From assembly GCF_000332815.1 (NCBI RefSeq), contig NZ_AOFD01000036.1, positions 1-44,749 of the forward strand: a stretch of 44,749 bases of DNA, given 5' to 3'. Position numbers and translations under genes: made by a program. This document shows positions 20,008 through 33,674 of this stretch, piece by piece. Under the pieces are notes generated by a model, which was not told the DNA's origin, did not search any database, and worked only from the letters and a program-made list of their open reading frames with translations. The stretch is from Arthrobacter nitrophenolicus. GTDB lineage: Bacteria; Actinomycetota; Actinomycetes; Actinomycetales; Micrococcaceae. Each line of letters starts with the position of its first letter. Within the stretch, counting starts at the first letter, position 1.

Positions 20008-21196
20008 GGAGGTCCTCCTTGGTACGTGCGGTGCCGGCAAACCCTCCGGCTGCCAGTTTTCCGCTGATCTGGGTGCCCAGCTGCTCCAGAAGCGGCGCTG
20101 CCTCTGCTATGCACCTGTTTACATCGCTTTCGAGCCCGGTCAAAGCGTAAACCTCGCCGAACCCGGCGGCGGCCGCCTGGCCGTCTTCCAGTGTGGTCCG
20201 GCCGCAGACGGCAACCACGGGAATGCCGCGGGCGGCGGCAGCGCGGGCCACGCCCATGGGCGTCTTGCCCAGCAGGCTTTGCTCGTCCAGGCTGCCTTCG
20301 CCGGTGATGACCAGGTCCGCGCCAGCCAGGCGTTCGGCGAGGCCGGTGAATTCGAGGACCACGTCGATGCCGGGCCGGCGGGAGGCGGCCAGCGCGGCGA
20401 TGGCTGCATAGCCCACTCCGCCGGCTGCCCCCGCGCCGGGGGCTTCGGCGGCCTTGACCGCGCGGAATCCGATTTCCCTGGCCAGGACTTCGACAAACCT
20501 GGCCAGGGCGGCGTCGAGCACGTCGACGTCTTGCTGTGTGGCACCCTTCTGCGGGCCGAAAATCGCCGCGGCGCCGGAGGCGCCCAGCAGGGGATTGTCG
20601 ACGTCGGATGCCAGCACAAAGCGTGTGTCCACCAGCCGGGGCTCAAAGTGGGTGAAGTCGATGCTGTGCAGGTTGGCCAGCGCAGCACCGCCCGGCGGCA
20701 GCTCGTTGTTCCTGCTGTCCAGGAACCTGGCGCCGAGCCCCTGCAGGAGCCCCGCGCCGCCGTCGGTATTGGCGCTGCCGCCCACCCCCAACACCATGCG
20801 GCGGCAGCCGGCGTCCAGGGCGGCGCGGATCAGCTGGCCGGTGCCCAGGCTGGTGGCGGCCAGGGCGGAAGCGGAGTCCGGCCGGCCGCCGCGCGCCACC
20901 TGGGGAACCAGGGCCAGCCCGGAGGCGGTGGCCATCTCAATGACGGCCTCGTGGTCCCGGACCGCGAAGTCCGCTTCCACCGGCTGGCCGAGCGGCCCGG
21001 CCACCGTGGCGGTGCGGCGGGTGAAGCCGGAGCCGACGGCGGCATCGAGGGTGCCCTCGCCGCCGTCGGCCACCGGAATCCGGACCACGTCAAGGTTGCC
21101 GCCCGCACCCCGCTGCAGGCCCTTTTCCAGGTGCGCGCAGACTTCCGGAGCGGAGAGGGATCCCTTGAACTTGTCCGGGGCAATGACGATGCGCAT
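20000..21196 (-). CDS. glxK: Glycerate kinase
   Basis: A 398-residue glycerate kinase of the GlxK/GarK family that phosphorylates D-glycerate and feeds lower glycolysis. The N-terminal [12 protein letters not shown], the loops [12 protein letters not shown] and [13 protein letters not shown], and the C-terminal [18 protein letters not shown] are family hallmarks. It starts 3 bp after the gcl stop and overlaps allB by 8 nt, so it is translationally linked to both. It completes the route glyoxylate to tartronate semialdehyde to glycerate to phosphoglycerate. Confidence 0.95.
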   Translation of the reverse strand: MRIVIAPDKFKGSLSAPEVCAHLEKGLQRGAGGNLDVVRIPVADGGEGTLDAAVGSGFTRRTATVAGPLGQPVEADFAVRDHEAVIEMATASGLALVPQVARGGRPDSASALAATSLGTGQLIRAALDAGCRRMVLGVGGSANTDGGAGLLQGLGARFLDSRNNELPPGGAALANLHSIDFTHFEPRLVDTRFVLASDVDNPLLGASGAAAIFGPQKGATQQDVDVLDAALARFVEVLAREIGFRAVKAAEAPGAGAAGGVGYAAIAALAASRRPGIDVVLEFTGLAERLAGADLVITGEGSLDEQSLLGKTPMGVARAAAARGIPVVAVCGRTTLEDGQAAAAGFGEVYALTGLESDVNRCIAEAAPLLEQLGTQISGKLAAGGFAGTARTKEDLRV

Positions 21197-21199
21197 GGT

Positions 21200-22989
<1,790 letters not shown>

Positions 22990-23072
22990 GGGGTGCTCCT
23001 TGAAAGCTTGAAAGTCTGTTTTTGGGTGTGCTGAAGGAAGGCCCACGAGCCGTCGTGGGGGACTTTGGTGAG

Positions 23073-23101
23073 GGTCGCCGTCGTAATGGACGACGGCGAC
23101 C
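23073..23101. terminator. Hairpin between glxR and gcl
   Basis: An 11-bp perfect stem (23073-23083 with 23091-23101) and a 7-nt loop. A second small stem, GCCCCG with CGGGGC, lies at 23121-23138 just after the glxR stop. Neither has a good T tail, so they more likely modulate or process the operon mRNA than end it. Confidence 0.4.
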
Positions 23102-23143
23102 GGCGTGTCCGTGTCGAAGTGCCCCGTTTTGGCGGGGCTTCTT

Positions 23144-24022
23144 CTACTTGCGGCCGGAGAGCTGGAGGACCTGCTTGAAGAGGCCGGAGTGGTCCAGTGC
23201 GCCGTCGCCCTGGTTGACGGTGGCGGCGACGAGCTGGGCGACGACGGCGCCGAGGGGGACGGCCACGTTGGCTTCGCGGGCGGCGGAGGTGACGATGCCG
23301 AGGTCCTTGTGGTGCAGGGCGAGGCGGAAGCCGGGGTCGAAGTTGCGGTCCAGCATCTTCTGGCCCTTCTGGTCCAGGACCTTGGAGCCGGCCAGGCCGC
23401 CGCCAAGGACCTTGAGGGCTGCGTCGGTGTCCACGCCGTAGGCTTCGAGGAACGCGATGGCCTCGCCGAGGACCTCGATATTGACGGCGACGATGAGCTG
23501 GTTGGCTGCCTTGACGGTCTGGCCTGAGCCGGAGGGGCCGACGTGGACGATGGTCTTGCCGACGGCGTTCAGGACGTCCTGGGCGGCGTCGAAGTCTGCC
23601 TTGTCGCCGCCGACCATGATGGAGAGGACGGCGTCGATGGCGCCCTGTTCGCCGCCGGAGACCGGGGCGTCGAGGGGGCGGATGCCGGCTTCGCGGGCTT
23701 CGTCGGAGAGGCGCTTGGCGACGTCGGGGCGGATGCTGGACGCGTCGATCCACAGGGTTCCCTGCTTGGCGTTGGCGAAGACGCCGTCCTTGCCGGTGAC
23801 GACGCCTTCGACGTCGGGGGAGTCCGGGACCATGGTGATGACGACGTCGGCGTCCTTGACGGCGTCGGCGATGCTTGAGGCGCCCTTGCCGCCTTCGGAG
23901 ACGAGCTTGTCGATCTTGTCCTGGCTGCGGTTGAAGCCGGTGACGGTGTGGCCGGCCTTGACCAGGTTGATGGCCATGGGCAGGCCCATGATTCCGAGTC
24001 CGATAACTGCAACGTTGCTCAT
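23144..24022 (-). CDS. glxR: Tartronate semialdehyde reductase
   Basis: A 292-residue beta-hydroxyacid dehydrogenase (2-hydroxy-3-oxopropionate reductase) that reduces tartronate semialdehyde to D-glycerate. The NAD(P)-binding [13 protein letters not shown] is at residues 8-20, the substrate motif is [11 protein letters not shown], and the catalytic lysine lies in [12 protein letters not shown]. The ATG at 24022 follows AGGAAAGAG. It lies between hyi (80-bp gap holding a REP-like repeat) and gcl, in the standard order for glyoxylate use. Confidence 0.94.
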   Translation of the reverse strand: MSNVAVIGLGIMGLPMAINLVKAGHTVTGFNRSQDKIDKLVSEGGKGASSIADAVKDADVVITMVPDSPDVEGVVTGKDGVFANAKQGTLWIDASSIRPDVAKRLSDEAREAGIRPLDAPVSGGEQGAIDAVLSIMVGGDKADFDAAQDVLNAVGKTIVHVGPSGSGQTVKAANQLIVAVNIEVLGEAIAFLEAYGVDTDAALKVLGGGLAGSKVLDQKGQKMLDRNFDPGFRLALHHKDLGIVTSAAREANVAVPLGAVVAQLVAATVNQGDGALDHSGLFKQVLQLSGRK

Positions 24023-24055
24023 GATGGTTCTCTTTCCTGAAGTCCTTGTGGGGCT

Positions 24056-24102
24056 GGTGGTTGAGCCTGTCGAAACCGGATTTCGACAGGCTCAATCACC
24101 GG
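24056..24102. repeat. REP-like inverted repeat between hyi and glxR (copy 2)
   Basis: Twenty-base arms, GGTTGAGCCTGTCGAAA in the left and TTTCGACAGGCTCAA in the right (24056-24075 with 24081-24100), pair with one G-T and a 5-nt loop. The right arm matches 7135-7157 at 21 of 23 bases. It abuts the hyi stop codon and so lies inside the operon, where such hairpins can set relative mRNA levels. Confidence 0.8.
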
Positions 24103-24902
24103 TTACTGGCTAACGCGCTGGCGGATGGCCCAGCTGAAGGCCGTTTCCTGCGGTTCCTTGTACTCGAGGCCGATGTAGCCTCATAGCCGAGTTCGCGGCT
24201 GCGGGCGATCCATTCGCCGAGCGGAAGGGTTCCCGTGCCGGGGGCGCCGCGGCCGGGGTTGTCGGCGATCTGGATGTGGCCGAAGTCCTTGGCGTGGTTC
24301 TCGATGACGGATTCGACGTCGTCGCCGTTGACTGCGAGGTGGTAGAAATCGGCGAGGAGCTTGATGTTGCCGGCGCCGGATTCCGCCTTGACGCGGGCAA
24401 TGACCTGCAGGGCGTCCTCGGCGGTGAGGAGCGGATACCTGGGGGCGCCGCTGACCGGTTCGAGGAGGACGGTGCCGCCGATGCGGGCCACGCCTTCGGC
24501 TGCTGCGGCGAGGTTTTTGGCGGCCAGTTCGTCCTGCTCTTCGGGGGTGGCGTCGTCCTGCCGGTTGCCGTAGAGGGCGTTGAAGGCCTTGCAGCCCAGG
24601 CGCTCACCGATGCCGGCCACGACGTCGATGTTGTCCTTGAACTCGGACTCGCGGCCCTTCCAGGACACCAGGCCGCGGTCGCCGCCGGGCATGTTGCCAG
24701 CGTTGAAGTTCAGGCCCGTGAGCTGCACCCCGGCGTCCCTGATGGCGTTCTCGAACCTGGTGATCTCGGCGTCCGCCGGAACGGAGGATTCGAACGGCCA
24801 CCAGAACTCGACGGCGTCGAAGCCTGCTGCCTTGGCTGCGGCCGGCCGCTCAAGCAGGGGCAGCTCCGTCAGCAGGATGGAGCAGTTCACTGTGTACGTC
24901 AT
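24103..24902 (-). CDS. hyi: Hydroxypyruvate isomerase, frameshifted at the C-terminus
   Basis: A TIM-barrel isomerase of about 267 residues that interconverts hydroxypyruvate and tartronate semialdehyde. Family features are GFDAVEFWWPFESSVPADAE, LTGLNFNAGNMPGGDRG, LLEPVSGAPRYPLLTAEDAL and ADFYHLAVNGDD, with the metal/catalytic glutamates. The frame breaks near 24180 at LGYE. Adding a C to the CC at 24179-24180 gives LGYEGYIGLEYKEP, and the protein then ends RQRVSQ at 24103. It is the first gene of the glyoxylate operon, with paired operator-like boxes 63-99 bp upstream. Confidence 0.92.
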
Positions 24903-24964
24903 CGTAGGTCCTTCCGGGGAGGGCTTTGATCTATCTTCCCCTGCGTCACCGGCTCGTTAACCGT

Positions 24965-25000
24965 TTCCGCTTTGTGGAATTTAGATTCTGCTTTATGAAA
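24965..25000. promoter_or_regulatory. Tandem candidate IclR-type operators before hyi
   Basis: TTCCGCTTTGTGGAA (24965-24979) and TTCTGCTTTATGAAA (24986-25000) match at 12 of 15 positions. Their starts are 21 bp apart, two helical turns, so dimers would sit on the same DNA face. The first box has the same TTCCGC-N3-RTGGAA form as the one before uraD. Location just upstream of hyi suits control of the glyoxylate operon. Confidence 0.55.
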
Positions 25001-25045
25001 AGTGTAGGGAAGGAGGGTGAGGCGAGTCAAGGGGAGGGCAAGAGA

Positions 25046-25075
25046 AAGGGCCGGCTGCAAAAGCAGCCGGCCCTT
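25046..25075 (-). terminator. katG terminator
   Basis: Perfect 13-bp stem AAGGGCCGGCTGC (25046-25058) with its complement (25063-25075), and a 4-nt loop. It lies 11 bp past the katG stop and is followed on the minus strand by TTTCTCTT. A canonical rho-independent terminator. Confidence 0.88.
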
Positions 25076-25086
25076 GAGGTGGTCCG

Positions 25087-27378
<2,292 letters not shown>

Positions 27379-27416
27379 GTGCTTCCTTCCATGTGGCCGA
27401 GGCCGTGGTCGGACTC

Positions 27417-27461
27417 GGGCGGCCGGTACAACCCTCCCATTTGACCATGTACGGACCGCCC
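27417..27461. repeat. Imperfect inverted repeat between LacI gene and katG
   Basis: GGGCGGCCGGTAC (27417-27429) pairs with 27449-27461 at 11 of 13 positions around a 19-nt loop. It lies beyond the LacI stop and upstream of katG. It may terminate the LacI operon or bind a katG regulator; sequence alone does not decide. Confidence 0.35.
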
Positions 27462-27480
27462 GCTGAACCCCTCCCAGGCC

Positions 27481-28565
27481 TTATGTTTTTGCGCGCGCTG
27501 CGACCCGGACCGAATTGCGTTCCACCGTGGGGCAGTGGATTTTCGCTGCCTCCGCCCCGGCTGTCTCCTCCAGCCCGAGCAGCATGCGTACCCCGGCTGC
27601 GCCCAGCTCGTAGTGGGGGAGCGCCACGGTGGACAGCGGGGGCCGCAGGTGCGCGGCGATGACTTCCTGGTTGTCGAAACCGACCACGGCGAGGTCCTCC
27701 GGAATGGACAACCCGTGCTCACGCAGCCCGTCGTAGAGGCCCATGGCCATCCGGTCGTTGTAGCAGTAGACGGCGGTGGCGCTGCGCTTGAGCAGCTCAC
27801 CGGTTGCGCCGTAGCCGCCTTCCTGGTCCGGATAGGCTTCCATGACCAGGCCGGGGTCGAAGGCGATGCCGGCTTCCTCGAGAGCCTGCCTGTACCCCAG
27901 GAGCCGTCCGTCCTTGGCAGGGGCGGGGATGGTGGCGTTGATGAAGGCAATGCGGCGGTGGCCGTGCCGGAGCAGGATCTCGGTTGCCGACTTTCCGCCC
28001 TGCACCTCGTCGGGTACCACGGCCCGGGCCCCCGGCTCGGCGGCGAAGCAGTTCACCAGGACAAAGTCTGCTTCCCGCAGCGAGGCCGGAATATCGGTTT
28101 CGCGGTGGAACCAGGTGGAGTAGAGGATGCCGCGCACCTTGTACTCAAGCATCATGCTGATCGCGTCCTGCTCAAGCTCCCGGTTTCCCTCGGTGTTCGC
28201 GATCAGGAGCGCGTAGCCGTGCTTCCATGCCTCGTCCTGGGCGCCGTGGATGATCTGGCCGGCGAAGGGCGTGGTGGCAACGCCGTCGGCCACCAGCCGA
28301 TGAACCGGGAGGTGCCGCTGACCAGGGTCTTGGCCATCGCGTTGGGCCGGTAGCCCAGCGCGCGGATGGCATCCTTGACGCGCTGGCGGGTTTCTTCGGC
28401 TATGCGGGCGTCTTTTTTCTTGTTGACCACCAGCGACACGGTGGCCGTCGAGACCCCTGCCGCTTCGGCGACGTCGCGGAGCGTGACGGGGTGGGCTCGT
28501 TCGGGCCGGTGCCGGGGACTGGCCGCAGGCGCGGCTTCCCCAGGCTTGTTCTCCCTTGAATTCAT
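27481..28565 (-). CDS. LacI-family regulator of the fructan locus, frameshifted
   Basis: A repressor of about 361 residues. The DNA-binding domain is VTLRDVAEAAGVSTATVSLVVNKKKDARI with the hinge YRPNAMAKTLVSG. The sugar-binding domain follows (FAGQIIHGAQDEAW to YNDRMAMGLYDGL, then VVGFDNQEVIAAHLRPPLSTV). The frame breaks near 28296; one added G on the plus strand gives SRFIGLVADGVATTPFAG, the expected junction. The ATG at 28565 follows GGAGGG. It is the last gene of the ABC transporter/GH32 operon and is the likely reader of the four CAAGCGTTTT-like boxes at 33298-33441. The inducer is probably a fructose-containing sugar (inference). Confidence 0.88.
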
Positions 28566-28603
28566 CTGCCCTCCGTCAGGAGTATATCCGGCGGCTGCGG
28601 CGG

Positions 28604-29503
28604 TCATCCCTTGGTCGCCCCGCTCTCGAGTCCCTGGATCATGGCCTTGTTGAGGACCAGGAAGACCAGCAGCAGCGGGGTAATGGTGACGCACACGGCG
28701 GCGAACGTGGCCGTCCAGTCCACCTTGCCCATGGCACCGATGTAGTTCTGCAGGCCCAGCGGGATGGTCTTCAGTTCCTCGGACAGCACGAAGGTGTTGG
28801 CGAAGATGAAGTCGTTCCAGATGAAGATGCTGTTGACCAGGACCACGGTCACCACCGTGTTGAGCGACAGCGGCAGGGTGATCAGGCCGAAGATCCGGTA
28901 GGGCCCTGCGCCGTCCAGAGACGCTGCCTCGTACGTTTCCTTGGGGATGTATTCGTAGAACGAGCAGAACAGGTAGATGGACATCGGCAGGGAGAACCCG
29001 GCCAGAGGAATGATCATCGACTGGTAGGTGTCCAGCAGGTTCACCGCCGAGTAGTCGATGAACAGGGGCACCAGGGCGATCTGGACGGGCACGATGATGC
29101 CGATCAGGAACAGCCCGCGGACCAGCTTGCTGAGCCGGAACCCGAGCACCTGGATGGCGTACGCGGCCATCATGCCCAGCAGGACGATCAGGATGTTGGC
29201 GCCCATGGTAACGATGAAGCTGTTCATGATGTTCCGGCCCAGGTCCCCCGTTTCGAAGGCCCGGGCGTAGTTCTCCCAGGTCAGCGAGCTGGGCAGGGCG
29301 AACGGATCACCGCTGGCAAAGTCCTGCTCGGTGCGCAGGCTGGTGAGGAACAGCCAGGCCAGCGGGTAGACCTGGACGATCACGATGAGCATGACCAGGA
29401 CGCGTGAGAACGTCCGGAACAGGTCAGGCCTGCGACGGCGGCGGGCTGCCGGACGCGGCGGCACCACGGCGGGCGGGACGGCTGGGGCTGCCTGGGTGAT
29501 CAT
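28604..29503 (-). CDS. Sugar ABC transporter permease (MalG-like)
   Basis: A 299-residue CUT1-family permease with six predicted membrane spans (VLVMLIVIVQVYPLAWLFL, ILIVLLGMMAAYAIQVLG, LFLIGIIVPVQIALVPLF and later ones). The EAA loop is EAASLDGAGPYRIFGLITLPL. The arginine-rich N-terminus (AARRRRRPDLF) is cytoplasmic. The ATG at 29503 overlaps the stop of the first permease by ATGA; the longer frame upstream is the shadow of that gene. It pairs with the permease encoded at 29500-30395. No ATPase gene is in the operon, so a shared MsiK-type ATPase encoded elsewhere is expected, as is usual for actinobacterial CUT1 systems. Confidence 0.92.
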   Translation of the reverse strand: MITQAAPAVPPAVVPPRPAARRRRRPDLFRTFSRVLVMLIVIVQVYPLAWLFLTSLRTEQDFASGDPFALPSSLTWENYARAFETGDLGRNIMNSFIVTMGANILIVLLGMMAAYAIQVLGFRLSKLVRGLFLIGIIVPVQIALVPLFIDYSAVNLLDTYQSMIIPLAGFSLPMSIYLFCSFYEYIPKETYEAASLDGAGPYRIFGLITLPLSLNTVVTVVLVNSIFIWNDFIFANTFVLSEELKTIPLGLQNYIGAMGKVDWTATFAAVCVTITPLLLVFLVLNKAMIQGLESGATKG

Positions 29504-30395
29504 GAATCTGCCTTCCGCTTGAGCAGGAACAGGATGAGGCCGACGGCGACGAGGCACTCGATGACGATGAACACTGAGATGGTGCTGGCGTAGCCGAAGT
29601 CGGTGCTGGTGAACGCCGTCTTGTACATATAGGTGGTGAGCAGTTCGGACGACTGCCCCGGCCCGCCGTTGGTCATCAGGTAGGGGATGTCGAAGCCACG
29701 CAGGCCGTAGGTGGTGGCCATGATGGTGGTGGTGATCCACACCGGGCGGATGTAGGGGAAACGGATCTTGGTGAACAACGTCCACCGGGATGCCCCGTCC
29801 AGCACGGCGGCTTCTTCAAGCTCCTTCGGCACGGCGAGCAGGGCTGCGTAGATAATGAGCATGTAGAGGCCGGTGAAGCGCCAGCCTTCCGGCGCCGAGA
29901 CGGCGGCCAGGACGGTGGTGACGTCCGAGAGCCAGGGCCGCTCGAGGCTGCCGAGCCCGATCCAGTGCAGCAGCTGGTTGAGCAGGCCGACGGGGTCGAT
30001 GGAGTAGATCCGGACGAAGAGGAATGCAATGGCAACGGTGGAGATCACGGCCGGCAGCAGGTAGAGCGTCTTCACCAGCTCCCGGCCGCGGCGCAGTGAC
30101 GTGAGCAGGCTGGCGACCACCAGGCCCCGCCGAGTTGCAGGACCAGGCAGATGGCCAGGTAGATCAGGGCATTCAGGAAAGCCCGCCAGAAGATGTCGTC
30201 CTTGACGAACATGCGGACGTAGTTGTCGACTCCCACGAACTCCATGTCGCTGATGCCGTTCCAGGAAAAGAAGCTCAGGAACAGCGACTGGAGGATGGGA
30301 AACAGCACCGCTGCGCAGTAGAGCAGCAGGGGAGGGAGCAGGAAGACGAGGACGGATGTCCTGGACCTGTTGGGAAGCATCCTGTTTGGGAGCAT
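29500..30395 (-). CDS. Sugar ABC transporter permease (MalF-like), frameshifted
   Basis: A CUT1-family permease of about 299 residues. The N-terminal part has a first membrane span (VLVFLLPPLLLYCAAVLFPIL) and the family segment SFFSWNGISDMEFVGVDNYV. The frame breaks in the third span near 30124; adding a G to the GG there gives LQLGGALVVASLLTSL. The rest has the EAA loop EEAAVLDGASRWTLFTKIRFP and TNGGPGQSSELLTTYMY. It lies between the binding-protein gene and the MalG-like permease. Confidence 0.9.
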
Positions 30396-30441
30396 GGCCG
30401 GGCCTTTCGGGCGGGGGACCGGAGTCCCCCGCCGCAGTGGT

Positions 30442-30475
30442 TGCTTACTTGAAGAAGCAGTGCTTACTTGAAGAA
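30442..30475. repeat. Duplicated 3' end of the binding-protein gene
   Basis: TGCTTACTTGAAGAA occurs at 30442-30456 and 30461-30475, 19 bp apart. The second copy holds the last codons and stop of the binding-protein gene; the first is outside the gene. A small local duplication, functional meaning unknown. Confidence 0.7.
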
Positions 30476-31798
30476 TTTCGGGGCGTTCTGCGCGATGGTG
30501 TTGTCCATGGTGCTGGTGAACTGCTCCGGTGTGATGTTGCCCTGGACCAGCAGGACAAGTTCCTGCTGGAGGCGTCCGTTGGTGGTGGGATCAAGCTGGG
30601 TGTCCCAGGGCATGGCCTGCTTGGAACCGAGGTCTTTCGCCTGGTCCAGCGCCTTCCGGTACAGCGGCGTTGCGTTGGCCGGGACGGCGGTTTCGACGTC
30701 GGTGGTGGGCGAGAGCGCGCCGGTTGCGGCGTATTCGGCCGGGTACTTCTCCAGGGCGAACTTCAGGAAGTCGCTCACCAGGGGATCGTAGGTCTTCGAG
30801 TTCACCGCCATGCCGATGCCCGAGGGCGAAACGAACTCGTTGGCTGCCGTGACGGATCCCGCCGTGGTGGGGAGGGTGAAGAAGTCGATGTCGTCCCGGA
30901 CGGCGGGGTCCAGCTTGTCCGTGGCCAGGCTGGACAGCTCCCAGGTGCCGATGTTGTACATCGCCGCCTGGCCTGAGGTGAACTGGTTCTGCGCGTCTGA
31001 ATAGCCCTGCGCCGAGAAGCCCTCCTGGAAGCACTTCGCCTTGCCCAGTTCAGCCATCCAGTTGACGGTCTTCTGCCCGGCGGGGTCGGAGAACTTCGCT
31101 TCGCCCTTCTTCAGCTTCGTCACGAAGTCCGGTCCGGCTTCCCGGAACGGCTGGTAGGCGATGTAGCGTTCCAGCGGCCACTGGTCCTGGCCGTCGATGG
31201 CGATCGGGGTGATGCCGGCCTCGCGGAGGGCCGTGCACATGGCGGGAATGTCGTCCAGGGACTTCGGCACCGCCACGCCTGCCTTTTCGAGCAGCGCCTT
31301 GTTGTACCAGATGAATTCCAGCTCGAACTGGAACGGGATCATGTACAGGGAGCCGTCGTCGAAGCGCTGGTAGTCCAGGGCGCCGGGGCGGTAGTCGTCG
31401 TAGACATCCAGGGTCTTGAGCAGCTTTTCGGCGTCCACCATCTTGCCCTGCTTGGCCAGCTGCTGGGCGAAGGGTGTGGCATCCGTGTCGAAGAGCTCGG
31501 GGAGCTTGTTGGCTGCGGCCAGGGTCTCAAGCTTCTGGATGTAGGAGGGCCGGTCCGGGGTGGTGATCAGGTTCAGCTCGAAGCCGGGATGGTCCTTGGC
31601 GTAGTCGTCGGCCAGCTTCTTCATGATGTTGATGACGGCGCCGTCAGCGGGCCGCGAGAGCAGCCAGGAGATTTCCCGGGGCTTGATCTCGCCGGTGGGG
31701 CTGACGTTGGAGGGATCGGTGGAACTTCCGCCCCCACAGGCTGTGAGGGCCAGGGCGGTGGCTGCTGCGACGGCGGCGGCGCGGATCAGGTTCTTCAT
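30464..31798 (-). CDS. Sugar ABC transporter substrate-binding lipoprotein
   Basis: A 444-residue CUT1 family 1 extracellular binding protein. The signal peptide ends in the lipobox LTACGGGSS, with lipid Cys21. The mature part has the family pattern (YAKDHPGFELNLITTP, LPELFDTDATPFAQQLAKQG, FEFIW-like FELEFIWYNKALLEKAGV, FTSGQAAMYNIGTWEL, FVSPSGIGM). The ATG at 31798 follows AAGGAAAAG. It lies between the cytoplasmic GH32 gene and the permeases. Imported sugars are probably fructo-oligosaccharides, judged from the two GH32 genes. Confidence 0.92.
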   Translation of the reverse strand: MKNLIRAAAVAAATALALTACGGGSSTDPSNVSPTGEIKPREISWLLSRPADGAVINIMKKLADDYAKDHPGFELNLITTPDRPSYIQKLETLAAANKLPELFDTDATPFAQQLAKQGKMVDAEKLLKTLDVYDDYRPGALDYQRFDDGSLYMIPFQFELEFIWYNKALLEKAGVAVPKSLDDIPAMCTALREAGITPIAIDGQDQWPLERYIAYQPFREAGPDFVTKLKKGEAKFSDPAGQKTVNWMAELGKAKCFQEGFSAQGYSDAQNQFTSGQAAMYNIGTWELSSLATDKLDPAVRDDIDFFTLPTTAGSVTAANEFVSPSGIGMAVNSKTYDPLVSDFLKFALEKYPAEYAATGALSPTTDVETAVPANATPLYRKALDQAKDLGSKQAMPWDTQLDPTTNGRLQQELVLLVQGNITPEQFTSTMDNTIAQNAPKFFK

Positions 31799-31841
31799 TG
31801 CGGTCTTTTCCTTGGTTTGAACGGAGGATGCGGGAGGGTAT

Positions 31842-33276
31842 TCAGTTGTCGGTGCGTTTGCGTACTTCGAGGTGTGTGACGGTGGCGGATCCTTCGCCGG
31901 CAAAGACGCCGACCCGGCCTGCCGGCAGGTCGTAGATCCTGGTGCTGAGGGCCACCTGCCTGTCCACGACGCGACCAACAGGTCGCCGTCGACGATGACT
32001 TCCAGCGTGTGTTCGCCGGGAGGAAGGCTGCACGGGCGCTCGAGTTCGATCTCGAACGGCACGTCCCCTGAGACATGCCATTGGGCCTCCCCTGTGAGGG
32101 CCCGCGGCCACCGGTCGAAGACCAGGCGCCCGCGCTTCGGTTCGAGCCGGAGGACGTAGGAGCTGTCGCCGTCGGCGCTGGACCGCAGCAGCAGCCCGCA
32201 TTCGGTGGTGCCCGGGCTGATGTCCAGGACTGCCCTGGCGTAGAACTGGGAGGGCAGGTCCTCCCGGGAGACGGTGGCGGTGTAGCCGTCCGGGACATCC
32301 AGCCTGGCGGGCAGGCCGCCGTCGAAGGTCACGGCAACCTCGTCCCAGAAACTGTCCACCAGTTCGTCGGCGAAGCCGAACGCCAGGGTTCCGTCCGGGT
32401 TCTGCCGGGCCTCCAGGACGGACATGGTGCCCGCCCACTGCCAGGGGCCGCCGTCGGAATTTCCTTCCTTGCTGGCGATCCAGCCGAAGAAGAACCGCCG
32501 CCCGTCCCGCTCCGCGGTCTTGGATGCGTAGAACGCGCGGCCGTCGATGCTGTCCCGGTCCGGCACCAGCCACGGTCCGTCCGGGCTCTTGGCCATCCGG
32601 TACCGGGTGGTGAAATTTTCGGAGAACTCGGAGTAGACCATGTACCACCAGCCGCCCCAGGCGAAGACGTCCGGGCACTCGTGGTGATGTACCGGCGGGG
32701 GTCCCAGAACGGTTCGGCGTACTGCCAGCTCACCAGGTCGCTGGACACGCACTGGGCGATGACGCCGCGGCGGCGTTCGGGTCCTTCGGCGTGCCGGGCC
32801 GCCAGGAGCATGCGCCACTGGCCGGAGGACGGGTCGTGGAAAACGTAAGGGTCCCGCCAGTCCCCGGACTCGTAGCCGTCAGGTGCACCGAACGTCAGCT
32901 CGGGGTGCTTCACCCAGGTGCGCATGCCGTCGGTGCTGGTGGCGTGCATGACCAGCTGCAGCGGCAGCCCGTCCTTGCCAAGGTTCTTCGGGTTCTGCCC
33001 GGTATAGAAGAGGTGGTGGATGCCGGACTCGTCAACCACCACGCTGCCCGTGTAGGCGTTGAAGTCGGGATCGTTCTCTGTTCCGTGCGGCAGTGCCACC
33101 CCCTGGTCCTGGAACTGGATGAGGTCCTTGGTGGTGACCAGGTTCCACGACGTTCCCGGCTTGGGGTCGGAGCGGACCTCGTGGAGGTAGAAGAGCCAAA
33201 ACTCCCCGTCCTTTTGGAAGGGGATGAGGTCTCCCACCCATCCGTCGGCGGGCTGGAAGAAGACTGGATAACTCAT
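31842..33276 (-). CDS. Cytoplasmic GH32 family fructosidase, two frameshifts
   Basis: A protein of about 479 residues with no signal peptide. Clan GH-J active-site elements: the nucleophile aspartate in GWVGDLIPF in place of the usual WMNDPNG, the transition-state RDP in DWRDPYVF, and the acid/base Glu in ECPDVFAWGG. A C-terminal beta-sandwich follows (about 330-479). Frameshifts near 32680 and 31967 are each repaired by one C on the plus strand, giving a continuous TECPDVF and SVDRQVALSTRIYDLPAG. It is first in the operon with the ABC transporter and LacI. It should cleave imported fructans, sucrose or a related sugar; exact specificity is open because the first motif is divergent. Confidence 0.87.
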
Positions 33277-33674
33277 CGGCGCTGATGTTCCGTTCTGCTA
33301 AAGCGTTTGATCACCTCAAGGTAGATGATGCCGCCGGGTTTGATCAAGCGTTTTAGCGAAACTTTTTCCGGATCCGGCCGTCTGCGATAAAACGCTTGAC
33401 CAAACACTGTTTGCATCCCTAGTTTTGGGCCAAGCGATTTTCCGACGACGGCGTCAGCCCCCGAACCAATGAAGGTTCCACCTTTACAGCAGTACCTTTT
33501 CCAAGGCCCTCCCGGCGCCATCCAACGCCGGCGGGCCGTCCCTTCATCCGGGCCGCAACCCAACCCGCACCCGCCCGGCGTCTCCGCCTGGGACTGCTGC
33601 GCCGCCGTCGTCATCGCCGCGTGCGCCAGTGGCTGTCGCACGCCCTGATGCAGCCCACTTCGAGAGGAAACACC
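33277..33674. promoter_or_regulatory. Divergent promoter region with four LacI-like operators
   Basis: A 398-bp gap between the two GH32 genes. It holds CTAAAGCGTTTGATC (33298-33312), GATCAAGCGTTTTAGC (33342-33357), GATAAAACGCTTGACC (33386-33401) and a weaker CCAAGCGATTTT (33430-33441). All fit TCAAGCGTTTTA on one strand or the other, with a central CG as in LacI-family sites. Box centres are 45, 44 and 42 bp apart. The remainder up to 33674 is the GC-rich leader of the exported GH32 and shows nothing else clear. Confidence 0.75.
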
